A stretch of DNA of 64,000 nucleotides, taken from assembly GCA_026545765.1 (NCBI GenBank), contig CM048839.1:52374677-52438676 (forward strand). Reading direction: 5' to 3'. Position numbers and translations under genes: made by a program. The notes below the pieces were generated by a model. It did no database searches. It had not been told where the DNA came from and saw only the letters and a program-made list of their open reading frames with translations. This DNA is from Plantago major (taxonomy: Eukaryota; Streptophyta; Magnoliopsida; Lamiales; Plantaginaceae). Within the stretch, counting starts at the first letter, position 1. Each line of letters opens with the position of its first letter. Of this stretch, positions 19,967 to 30,578 are shown piece after piece.

Positions 19967-21115
19967 AACTAACACTGTTTTAAATCCAAAAAGACAGTCG
20001 GAAAACACCAAAGACCCTATCGCAATATCCCCAGTCTGTGGGACCAACAGCTACAAGCTACACGCTCTGGAGCAAGAAAATGAATTCAACTGGTGACAAA
20101 TTATATAAAGAACCAAAATGGAAATGTCATGAGCAACTAATATTACTAATCATGGATCCATAGATCAGAGATGATCCTATTCAATGGATTTACTGACTAG
20201 ATATTTGTGCATTCTCCATGCATGAAATGAAAAGGTCATAGTTGAATGGAGAATATCATATGCACAAGTGCTCTACTAAAATCATGCCTTCTACACGTAA
20301 CTGGTATTATCCATCAATTGCTACATAGGTCTCATATCGACCAATATAATAATAAAATCCTTGTAGAATGTGTTCCAACTAGCATTTCCTAGTTGTACAT
20401 ATTGCTACTAATCACAAAAAAAAAAAAAAAAAAAAAGACGGCTGAGTGAACTCCTAAATGAACGTAAAATAGAAACGGCCATAAAATTTTAGAAGTAACA
20501 AGGAAAATCATACCCATATAAAGCATCTACCCGAATAATTATTTACATAATTGTCAAACATAAGAAACACTTATTTAAACTGAAACTGATCAGAATAAAC
20601 AACCAACTCAGCATTTTCCAGAAAACGAAAAGGTAGACAATTCCTTCGAACAGCACAGTCTACTACTAAGACTACGAAATTATATTAAAAAGGGAAAAGG
20701 ACAACTGAATCCATGTACCATAAATTTCATGATGAAGTAGACTATCATTACATTGATTAGCAACTAGAATAGCGTTTAATAACCTCAAATTTCAAGATCT
20801 CATGAAAGATAGAAATAACATCGGGTAATAATCAGGAGCTCCAGCCTCTCTTCTACTGTTTTTACCGATGAATCAACGTTACAACTAAACTAGTAAGCAC
20901 ATTCATTTCTCATTGCTCTTGTCATACGCAATATGTAATAAACTAAAGGCACAAATGTGATGTGCTAGTGTATCGATAGAAACAGCAAAATCAAGTATAT
21001 AGTGTTACCAAATTATACTCTGGTGTTGGTGAAACCAAATACAAGTAAACAGAAAAGAAGACCGAAACTAAGCAGAAAGAAGAAAGGAATGGTGGTAATT
21101 GGTAATTTTGAGAAC
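19967..21115 (-). other. DCC1 upstream region, possibly a 5' UTR intron
   Basis: AT-rich DNA without a gene. On the minus strand an AG just before ACTGGGG (about 20038) could be an acceptor, and GTTCTC after CTTTTCAG (21115) a donor, giving a leader intron of about 1.1 kb. An A run of about 21 bases lies at 20417-20437. This is inference only. Confidence 0.3.
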
Positions 21116-21230
21116 CTGAAAAGTGTTACCGACGAACGGGAGCAGATCAGTCCGAACACGGCGGTGGATTACTGGTGGTTAGCCAGTGGTGGAAAGGTGG
21201 GTTCAAGTTGAAGATACCAATTTGGGGAAA
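21116..21230 (-). promoter_or_regulatory. Possible 5' UTR exon of DCC1
   Basis: This GC-richer stretch is bounded on the minus strand by a donor-like CAG/GTTCTC. It lies at a position that fits a leader exon of the downstream DCC1 gene. The plus-strand ORF over it shows no family resemblance. A four-unit GGACT microsatellite (21238-21260) lies just upstream. Confidence 0.3.
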
Positions 21231-21554
21231 ACCAAAATGGACTGGACTGGACTGGACTGCCCGCCCGTTTCTTAAAATTGCCTCATAGTTAAGTGAGAGA
21301 TCTTTGTGGCTAGATGGGATGTATTACGTGGCCAGGTGTCACATAATTCTGCACCTATCATCTAAAAAATGAGTAGTGTGTTTGGCATTCACGTCAAATT
21401 GAGTGGTCAATTTGGTTGATGAATGGTAGTTAAACTGAAGTTTGAAGTTGAATTTTACCTTTTAAAGTTTTTGTTCGGTATTAAATTGTGATATGGATTA
21501 GTAGGATCTTTGAATTTTATAAATTGAGACCATTTTGTGTTATATACTGCAAAG
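21231..21554. other. Intergenic stretch upstream of DCC1
   Basis: After the GGACT microsatellite nothing coding is visible. A promoter for DCC1 (minus strand) would be expected here by position, but no motif could be assigned. Confidence 0.3.
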
Positions 21555-22480
21555 TCCCAAAATTCCACCATAAACATTAAACATAGGCAATTATGCCTCT
21601 TTTCTCGACGTGGTTTCTGATGGTTTTTCGCGAATCCATTTTAACAGGACTCGTTCAAAACAGGTAGAATATAAATAGCGTATTTACCCTAATTGCAACT
21701 TGATTTCTTTCTTTCAGCTCAATATTTCCTTCCACCTCGTTTCTCTATCTAACATTTGCTTTCTCTCTCTACTCCAACTTCATTTCTGACGACATCGAAT
21801 CTAGCCGGAATTTCACCAATTTTCAATATAGTCGATGAAAGGTCGAAATCGATCTGTAACAATATGAAGAAACATTGAAAACCCTGAGAAAATGAGCGAA
21901 AAATCACGAAAAAAATCATTGATCTATTCATAATATGGAAGAAATCGTTGAAGAAAACAAAATATCGGATGAGAACGAACAACAATCCACTCTAACATCC
22001 TCAAATCAGGTATGTTGTTTAATAGTAAATGTATAGAACAATGAAATTTTGGAGAATAGCTTATTGATGATTGATTCATGAATATTTACTGGTTTTATTG
22101 ACTCATTCGTCGTAGGGAAACATTGATTCATTGCTAGCAACATCAACTTATGAAGAAAACTTGCAGATCAATCCACGTGAAGGTAACTTTAAACCTATTA
22201 GTGAAAATAGTTTATGTTTTTTGTGTAATTTTCTAAGTTTTCTGTGAAATAGCTTATGCTACATGTAACTTACACACAAACCTACAGACAATAGTCTATC
22301 CTGTTGTGAAATTATATAAGCTAATGGTGAAATATATTATATTTTTCGTGTAATTGTATATATTTAAGCTAAACTTGTCTATGAAGATAGGTAACAAAAA
22401 AAAAAAAAAAAAATGGTGTTTGTGATACAATAAATAAGCTATGTTTAAGGTTCAGTAGTCTATCTCTGACATATTGTATT
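21555..22480 (+). mobile_element. 5' part of a putative autonomous relative of the composite repeat (terminal module plus gene start)
   Basis: It begins with the terminal module also seen at 13190-13325 (CAATTATGCC, CTCGACGTGG, GGTTTTTCGCG). Then come a TATA-like AATATAAATA, a CT-rich leader, and an open stretch from ATG 21935 (MEEIVEENKISDENEQQ) ending at a GTATG donor. A second open stretch follows an AG at about 22115 (GNIDSLLATSTYEENLQINP) and ends at GTAACT. Short acidic starts like this occur in FAR1/Mutator-type transposase genes, but no transposase domain is present, so the class is a guess. Intron-like DNA with GTGAAATA-GCTTATG repeats runs to the gypsy element, which appears to have inserted here. 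Confidence 0.35.
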
Positions 22481-23524
22481 GGACAAAATTCGCTCTTTGT
22501 CAACTAGACTGATGAACCAGCCCATCAAGGCTACGGCCCAATCCGCGATCCACTAATGAGTCCATCTTGGCTTCATACGCGAGTTGGACTCCAAAGTCCA
22601 AGTTACCGAACCCACTAAGCTAAGTCATCCATCCAACAGTCCACATGCTATCTGACTCACTCGACCTCGCCAACCTTCCAGCTGGTTGACAAGCTAGCTA
22701 GCTCGCCCGACCTTGCCAGCTACCGAAGTGGTTGACAAGCTAGCTAGCTTACCTCGCATGACTGACTCTGTCAGTCAGCACTCGACTAACAAACTAACCA
22801 ACTCATATTGCTTGGCCGACTCAGTCAATCAGTAAGCAACCAACTCGCGTTGCTTGACCGACTCAGTCAGTTAGTAAGCAACTGACTTGAAAGGACTCCT
22901 CCAACTACGTGAGACAAAGTCCAACCCACTTAGCCAAGTCCAACAGCCTCACCCGAGATTCGCGGACAGACCCCAACGATGGATGAACTATATAGAGAAG
23001 GATGGGGAGACGTGGAAGGGGCATCGCATTCTAACTGCAACAAACCCTAGAAATCTATCTCTCACGCCTCCATCTCTTAAGCTCACTGATCAACGCTCTC
23101 AACCATCCACCATCGTCCATCACCAACCACCACCATTCACCATCGTCCATGACCAACCACCATCATCCATCACTAACCACCATCATCTCCACCTTCGTCC
23201 ATCGTCATCCACCTCTGTCAGACGATTACCAGCTAGCTCCCTCCTACAAGGTCAGCTAGCCCACTGCCGGTGCTCGTCCACCACGTTCCCGAACCAACTC
23301 AACCAACAGGATAAGTCGACGCTTGCCGTCATCTCTCTCCTACCTCTTTCATTTGATTACGCTGTCTGCCTGTCATCTAACTTGAGCGTCGGAGTCCATA
23401 CGGTCGGCACCACACCGGTGTTACCTTGGAACCTCACGTCTCTGTTTGCTACTGTTACCTTGCAGGTTGCTGGTGCCCCCCAATTTCTAATCCTAATTTG
23501 ATTGTAGATTTCTGAGCATCTACA
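22481..23524 (+). repeat. 5' LTR of the Tat-type gypsy element (left edge approximate)
   Basis: It ends CATCTACA just before the primer site. Inside are short tandem repeats: GGTTGACAAGCTAGCTAGCT twice (about 22682-22750) and GCTTGACCGACTCAGTCAG-type units with AGTAAGCAAC (about 22810-22885). The 3' half resembles a transcribed leader (CAAACCCTAGAAATC). The start is estimated from a composition change, so it may be off by tens of bases. Confidence 0.55.
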
Positions 23525-23527
23525 ATT

Positions 23528-23544
23528 TGGCGCCCACCGTGGGG
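23528..23544 (+). other. Primer-binding site of the gypsy element
   Basis: TGGCGCCCACCGTGGGG follows the LTR end by three bases. Sites of this TGGCGCC type are common in plant gypsy elements. Confidence 0.75.
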
Positions 23545-23601
23545 CCCCGACTATCAAGAAAGGTAATCCAGTAGCAACCGCGACACGCTAAGCGATCCGT
23601 C

Positions 23602-26600
23602 ATGATGCACTCAGAAGAATACATTCTCGAAGAGGTAGAGGAGATGGACGTCACCGCTCAGATCAGAGCCTTGGCGGCCCAAATGCAAGAGAACGCCAAG
23701 AAGATCAAGCTCCTTGAGGACGAAAACCGCGCTGTCCGCCAGGAGAACTCGCTCTTGAAGGAAAGAGTTGAGTCTATCCCCCACCAGGAGGCTCCAACAT
23801 TGGATGCGGCCTCATCTCGCCGACTGACTCATGGCACTGGGGTGGAGAACCCACCACGCAACACGATTGAGGCTTGCCAGCTAACTTTTGAAGAGACGGA
23901 AGGGGTGATTCCCGTAACTCCAGTCTCTCAACTGGCAAAGACCTAACGAATCTCTCAGGGAGTACGTTGCAAGATTCAACAAGGAGAAGGTGTCAATCCC
24001 CAACTACAACAAGGACACTACTGTCAACGCCTTCCGCAAAGGGTTGCCACCCAACTCGGGCTTGTACAAGTAGTTGACCATGTACCCCTGCCGAACAACA
24101 GAAGACGTGCTCGCCAAAGCATGGGCTCAGATCAAATGGGAGGAGGATGATGCCAACAGACCTTACATGTCAAGCCAAAGTGTTCGCAAGGAGCTCAAGC
24201 CTGACAGACGAGTTGAACGAAAGGTTCTAGACTATCGTGCTAGGCCATACCCAACTGAGAGAAGACATGGACCTGTTGTGAATCCACCTCGCCCTCCAAT
24301 CCAACAAAGGAGGACAGAAATCCGAACACCACCTCCGAATTACTCCCTCAACATTGAACCAGAGGAGTGTGTAGCAGTCATGAAAATCATGGGTGACAGA
24401 GTTAGATGGCCAGGAAAACTCAGGACACCTCCAGATCAAAGAAACTCCAACAAGTAGTGTGAGTTTCATGGAGACCATGGCCATACAACTGCAGAGTGCA
24501 TCTCCCTGCGATTAGAGGTAGCCGAGCTCTTGAAGAGAGGGCACTTGACGGAGTACCTCTCTGACAAAGGTAAAAAGACCCTCGCCGGTCGGCAGGGCAC
24601 TGATTTGCCTGAGCCCCCTCAGACCAACAAGGTAATCAACGTAATCTCTGGGGGGTCAGAGATCAGTGGTGTCTCATACTCTGCGGCAAAGCGCCACAGT
24701 AGGCAAACGGTAAGGCCTGAGCCTAACGCTCACAGGGCATCAGACACCTCTTCGTCTGACTTGACTATTAGCTTCTTGGACCAAGAGTCTAAGCAACTAA
24801 TCAGTCCTCATAACGATGCTTTATTTATTTCAATTCGTATTGCAAACTGTTTTACGAAGAGAGTTCTCATTGACAATGGGAGCTCTGCTAACATCATTTT
24901 CCTAGATGCTCTCACAGAAATGGGCATAGATGAGACTGCCATCCTTCGTCAGCCAACAACTCTGTATGGCTTCAGTGGAGAAAGGAAGTACACGGTTGGG
25001 AGTGTTACCCTTCCTGTCTATGCAGAAGGCGTCAACCTACCGACGAAGTTCCTGATTGTAGACAGTCCGTCAAGCTACAATTCCATCCTTGGTAGGCCGT
25101 GGATTCACGAGATGAAAGCAGTACCGTCAACCTACCACCAGGTGATTCGCTTCCCTACCAAGTGGGGAGTGAAGGAGATTTTTGGGCAGCAGCGGGATGC
25201 GAGGACATGTTACATGGAAGCCTTGAAGCCCAAGGCAACAGAGTTATAGCAATTACAACAATTCAACCCCCCAGTTGACCCGGACCAGCCAGGGATGGAA
25301 GAGCTCGATGAGGTTTAGATTCACCCAGACCATCCGAATCACAAAGTTCAGATTGGGGCAAGGTTGAGGCCAGAGCTAAGAGAGCAACTGATCACATTTC
25401 TCAAAGTTCACCATGATTGCTTTGCTTGGTCACATGCAGATATGACATGAATCGACCTGGAGGTTATCACCCACAGACTTGAGGTTGATCCAGATTACCC
25501 ACCAGTCAGACAAAAACGGAGGAAGTTCGCTCCAGAGCGGAACAAGGTTATCAATGAAGAAGTCCAAAAGTTACTTGATATCAGATCAGTCCGCGAAGTA
25601 CATTACCCAGACTGGTTAGCCAACGTTGTGGTAGTAAAGAAGAAAAATGGCAAGTGGCGAGTGTGCATAGACTTCACTGACCTCAACAAAGCATGCCCGA
25701 AGGATTCTTTTCCACTTCCACACATTGACATGCTAGTGGACGCTACAGTAGGACATGAGCTTCTAAGCTTCATGGACGCCTTCTCAGGTTACAACCAGAT
25801 ATTGATGCACCCTGAAGATCAAGAGAAGACAGCCTTCGTCACAGAGAGGGGGACCTTCTGTTACAAGGTCATGCCCTTCGGACTCAAGAATGCAGGAGCC
25901 ACTTACCAGCGACTAGTCAACCGCATGTTCGCTAGCATGCTGGGGGGACACCATGGAGGTGTACATTGAAGACATGCTAGTCAAGTCACTAGTCGCCGAC
26001 CAACACCTGGACCATCTCCGCCAAGCCTTCATGGTTCTCCGCAGGTACAACATGAAGTTGAACCCAGCCAAGTGCTCCTTTGAAGTTTCATCTGGGAAAT
26101 TCCTTGGATACTTAGTCACACAAAGAGGTATTGAGGCTAACCCTGATCAAATTCGTTCTATTGCTAACATCCCTTCCCCCAAGTGTGTTAAAGATGTGCA
26201 GAAACTGACTGGGAGGCTAGAAGCCCTCAGCAGATTCATACCAAAATCATCCGAGAAGTGTCGTCCATTCTTTGACACTCTGCGGAAGAGCAAAGATTTC
26301 CTGTGGATAGACGAGTGTGAGGATGCCTTGCAACAAATCAAGCGTTACCTTACCACATCTCTAGTACTATCGAAGCCCAAGGTTGGAGAGACTCTGTTCA
26401 TTTACCTTGCAATCTCCGACACAGCACTAAGCGGCGTCCTAATCAGAGAAGAAGATGGAAACCAACTCCCAGTCTACTACGTGAGCAAGTCCTTACTAGA
26501 CACAGAGACTCGGTATAGCCAGCTGGAGAAGCTAGCCCTTGCACTAGTCACCTCAGCAAGGAAGCTACGCCCTTACTTCCAATGCCATCCAGTCGTATTC

Positions 26601-28540
26601 CTCACCAGCTTTCCACTTCGCATTATCTTGCACAAGCCAGAGGTTTCTGGTAGACTTTCAAAATGGGCAGTTGAACTCAATGAGTACGACGTCTCCTTCC
26701 AACCCCGCACAACCATCAAGTCTCAGGCGCTTGTAGACTTCATAGCGTATTTCACTCTAACCGAATTAGGTCAAGCGGAAAAGGAATTATTTTGTTTGCA
26801 GGAGAAGGACAACTTGCACGGGAAGCTTTCAGTCGATGGCTCTAGCAATACCAAAGGAAGTGGACTTGGCATAGTCCTTACCTCGCCAGACGGAGACACA
26901 ATCCAAAGAGCCATCCGATGTGGATTCAAAGTAACCAACAACGAGTCCGAATATGAGGCGCTTATAGCTGGCCTCAACCTAGCTCGGGACATGGGCGTAA
27001 AAAGCATTCAGGTACAGTCGGTCTCACAATTAGTAGTTAACCAATTGCAGGGCTCTTACCAAACCAGGGACACCAAGATGGCTGCCTATCTTCAACTAGT
27101 CAAGGAGTTGCAGTCCTCCTTCGAGGAGTTTTCTGTTTCGCAGGTACCAAGGACGGACAACAGCCACGCAGACGCCCTTGCCAACCTGGGAGTAGCCATC
27201 CAAACCACAGTGCCAATGACCATTCCTGTAGTGTATGTACAATGGCCTGCAACATGGAAGGGTGAGCCCGCCAACCAGACAGCGACTGATATAACAACTG
27301 AGTCAAATTGGATGACTCCAATAGCATTGTACTTGTCCAACGGAGAACTTCCAGAAGACAAAAGCGAGGCAAGGAGGGTGAAGGCAAAGGCAGCCCGCTT
27401 CACGCTCCTCGACGTACAACTCTATAGGAGATCCTATTCAGGACCTCTACTCAGGTGCGTAACTAATAATGAAGCCCGACATGTTCTGACTGAGTTGCAT
27501 GCAGAAGAATGTGGCAACCACTCTGGAGCCAGAAGTCTTGCCCACCGAGCACTAACAACCGGGTACTATTGGCCAACCATGAGGGCTGATGCTCTAGACT
27601 TTGTGAGAAGATGTGACTCATGCCAAAGACACTCAAACATCAGCCATCTCCCACCAGAGAAGCTGCACCCATCCATTGCTCCATGACCTTTTATGAAATG
27701 GGGGATGGACATAGTAGGGAAACTACCCACTACACCTGGCCAACGAGTGTACATGCTGGCAGTAACCGATTACTTCACCAAGTGGGTGGAAGCAGAAGCC
27801 TTCAAGCAGGTCCGTGACACAGAGGTAAAAAATTTCATTTGGAAACATCTGATTTGCAGGTACGGAGTCCCCTACGAAATCGTGACAGACAATGGCTCCC
27901 AGTTCATAAGCTATGAGTTTCAATATTTCTACAAAGAATGGGGAATCAAGCTTACATTCTCCACTCCACGCTATCCCCAAGCGAATGGACAAGCGGAGTC
28001 GACCAACAAGACTATCATGAACAGTCTAAAAAAACGGCTGAAACAAGCAAAAGGAGCATGGGCAGATGAACTTCCAGACGTCCAATGGTCATATCGAACC
28101 ATACCAAGGACCCCAACTGGAGAAACACCATTCAGCATGACATATGGAACTGAAGCAGTCATACCCATAGAAGTGGGACTACCCACAGCAAGATACAAAA
28201 TGGCTAGCGAGCAGACCAACGATGAAGAATTAGCACACGAGCTCGACTTGATTGACGAACTCAGAGAAAGATCCATGATCCAGAGCGCCGCCTACCAATA
28301 GAAGGCTGCACAACACTTCAACAGGAACATTCGCATACGAACCTTCAAGCAAGACGATAGGGTTCTACGCAGAATATTCCAGAACACCAAGGAGACAGGA
28401 GCCGGAAAGCTTGGAGCAAATTGGGAAGGTCCTTACAAGATCACAAAGGTAGAAGGCATGGAGCTTACAATCTAGAAACCAAGGAAGGACGCCAGATAGC
28501 CAACAGTTGGAATTCCATCCACTTGAAAAGATATCACTTC
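23602..28540 (+). pseudogene. gag-pol region of the Tat-type gypsy element (fossil)
   Basis: Parts in order: gag with an N-terminal coiled coil (from 23602) and CEFHGDHGHTT near 24458, protease with LIDNGSSANI (about 24865), RT with KWRVCIDFTDLNKACPKD (about 25650) and YIEDMLVKS (about 25960), RNase H (about 26390-26750), archaeal-type RNase H with LSVDGSSN (about 26827) and NNESEYEAL (about 26937), and integrase with a zinc-binding part (about 27500-27620) and ATDYFTK-like core (VTDYFTKW near 27765, DNGSQF near 27889). The frame is interrupted several times. It is treated as a fossil. Confidence 0.85.
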
Positions 28541-28559
28541 TAAGACTACACATTCCATA

Positions 28560-29830
28560 TACTCACGTTTGAGGTTAACTCCTCCTTAAAATTAGCCGAC
28601 CTGACCAGGGGCTAGCTGGTCAATTAACCTAGCTAGGCAGGTCAGTCATCCGCCCCACCCCCCTCAACCTCCCCAGGGTGATCTAAACTTCTAGCAGCCA
28701 ACTAGTCATGGTTCCAGTAATTCCACCGCGGCGACCGAATCCATATCAAATCGTCAGCCAATGCTCCAAACAATTACACAACCCAAGAGGTTGACTGTCG
28801 GTCATCTACTACTTTGGCAGAGAGACTTCTCTCCCCAATCGGCAAGCAACGACGACTAAGGTGCCATCCAACTTTATCTAGTGAGATTGATTTCTCCTCC
28901 AAACAACCGACATGACTAGGGGTAAGCCGGTCAACTAACTTGCCAGGTTTGCCTAACGCCCTCCCCAAGGGGTCCAACGTTCTTGAGTTAACCAAATGGT
29001 CGTTAGATCGACAACAATAAACCATGATGATGAGTCACAACCGTAATGATCTTAGCCATTACAAAGTCCAAACAATAAGACAGTGGTCATCCACTCCATC
29101 TGGCGCATACAAATAGTCAGCATCCACCCACAGTCAAGGTACCAATGCTCATGTTTCATCTACGAGATTGAATTCTCACAACAATCAGCCGACCTGACCA
29201 GGGGCTAGCTGGTCAACTAACCCAGCTAGGCAGGTTGGTCATCCTTCCCACCCCCCAACCTCTCTAAGAGGATAGATTCCACTCATATTGCAACCTAACA
29301 CAACATGAGTACGATTGAAGTAATGCCCACGCGACACATCTTACTTCCAAGTGATCGTCCAAAACATACTGCTCAACAAAGCCAACCATCCATCAGGCTG
29401 AGCAAAAAACATATGGACTCACATCTATTCTGATTGGCTTGCACTTGTTTAATCCATGAGATGCGCCAAAAACAGCTCCATGGTTTAGACAAGTGGAAGC
29501 CTTTCAAAATTGATGATCACTACCATACAAGGAATGTCAGCTCCCCACACCTGTTAGCAGGTAGACTGTACAACAAATCAGGCAGACAAGAGCTCTCTGC
29601 CTATTCCAGCAATCTCAATCAATTTATTGAGTTTAGTTGCTAGCAAAAATAAAAAGACAGGCGTGACTTGTTGCCACACCATTTGTTTTCAAAGGTATGA
29701 ACCAAAGTCGCCTTTTGAGATTGATTTCTCTCTAACACAACCGATCTGACCAGAGGCTGGTCGGTCAACTAACCCAACTAGGCAGGACGGTTCAGCGTCT
29801 CCCCTCTCCAAGAGGGTCCATCACTGAATT
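28560..29830 (+). repeat. Degenerate ~300-base tandem repeats in the gypsy 3' spacer
   Basis: A block running CCGACCTGACCAGGGGCTAG then CTGGTCAACTAACC then CTAGGCAGG recurs at about 28597, 28906, 29187 and 29741. Each copy is preceded by GAGATTGATTTCTC or similar. Spacings of about 310, 280 and 555 bases suggest a 300-base unit with one lost or decayed copy. Tandem repeats between pol and the 3' LTR are typical of Tat-lineage elements. Confidence 0.7.
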
Positions 29831-29867
29831 CTACAGTCAGGACACAGGGTGAACTCCACCAAACCAG

Positions 29868-30170
29868 CCGTCTGACAAACGCAGCTTGGCATCCACCGCT
29901 GGTGGACGGCACCCACCGTCGATGACGCAGCTTTGACACCCACACCGCAAGTGGCGACACCGGTCGTTCGATAGACGACATGGCACCCACCTGCAGTCGA
30001 CGAAAGATGGCATCCACCGCAGTGAATGGCACCCGTAGTCGACAGACGCAGCTTGACACCCACCTGCAAGCTGACTGACACCCAGCCGTCTTACAGACTC
30101 AGCATGACACCCAATTGCAAGTTGACTGACACAGCCGTCTGACAGGCGTAGCATAGCACCCCAACGACAA
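29868..30170 (+). repeat. Short degenerate repeats (GACGCAGCTTGACACCCACC type)
   Basis: Phrases such as GCAGCTTGACACCCACCTGC, GGCACCCACCGTCGATGACG and GCATGACACCCAATTGCAAG follow each other at roughly 30-50 bases. Long open frames on the minus strand here are by-products of the repeat and are not genes. Confidence 0.6.
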
Positions 30171-30274
30171 GATGACATACATAGAAGCCTGACTGACCCG
30201 ACGTGGCACAAATTCGACGAAGTAGGCGGACGAACACGATGATAGTTCAAGCACTACTCCTTTGGACTAGAGCT

Positions 30275-30286
30275 TAAACTGGGGGA
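30275..30286 (+). other. Polypurine-tract-like site of the gypsy element
   Basis: AAACTGGGGGAC lies at the end of the repeat-rich spacer, where a polypurine tract is expected. What follows does not match the 5' LTR. Confidence 0.5.
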
Positions 30287-30578
30287 CAAACCTAGTAGAC
30301 GAAGTCCAGCAGTGCCAAGCGCATTGCTTAGAGGTTAGTCTGCAATGTCTCATTCAATTAGACTTGTAAGACAAGCATGGCTGCATGGTTAAGATAAGCA
30401 TGATTGCATGAATAAGGCTAGTTAGCTCAACAAGCAGTTCTTGTTATGAATTTCTTTGCTAGTGCCCCAATTACATGAGTATGATTTATGAATATGTCTA
30501 CCGTACTATCGATGAAGCTCGTTTTTTATGTGCCCTCTTCATCACATGAACATTATTAATTCCATATGTATGACTCGT
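30287..30578. other. Flank between the gypsy element and element B
   Basis: No coding region. It should be the 3' LTR of the gypsy element by position, but no similarity to 22481-23524 was seen. It ends with CTCGT, the duplication next to element B, and continues at 43762. Confidence 0.4.

Larger units (their letters stand above)
22481..30286 (+). mobile_element. Ty3/gypsy retrotransposon, Tat type, broken
   Basis: An LTR-like leader ends at 23524. It is followed by a TGGCGCCCACCGTGGGG primer site, gag, protease, reverse transcriptase, RNase H, a second archaeal-type RNase H and integrase. A long repeat-rich 3' spacer and a polypurine tract follow. The second RNase H before integrase marks the Tat lineage. 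No 3' LTR matching the 5' one could be recognised after the tract, so the 3' end is not defined. The coding region has several breaks. Its age cannot be judged without an LTR pair. Confidence 0.8.

Noticed and set aside
19778-20047. Longer DCC1 start at 20047
   Set aside because: It would add 27 residues without similarity to the DCC1 family, and the ATG at 19966 aligns with the usual start.
21002-21211. Plus-strand ORF of 69 codons
   Set aside because: It shows no similarity to any family, and the region fits better as the upstream or leader part of DCC1 on the other strand.
29778-30250. Three overlapping minus-strand ORFs of 86-137 codons
   Set aside because: They run through the short GACACCCACC repeats of the gypsy spacer on the strand opposite to the element. 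Their Cys/Val/Trp-rich repeats are a by-product of the DNA repeat.
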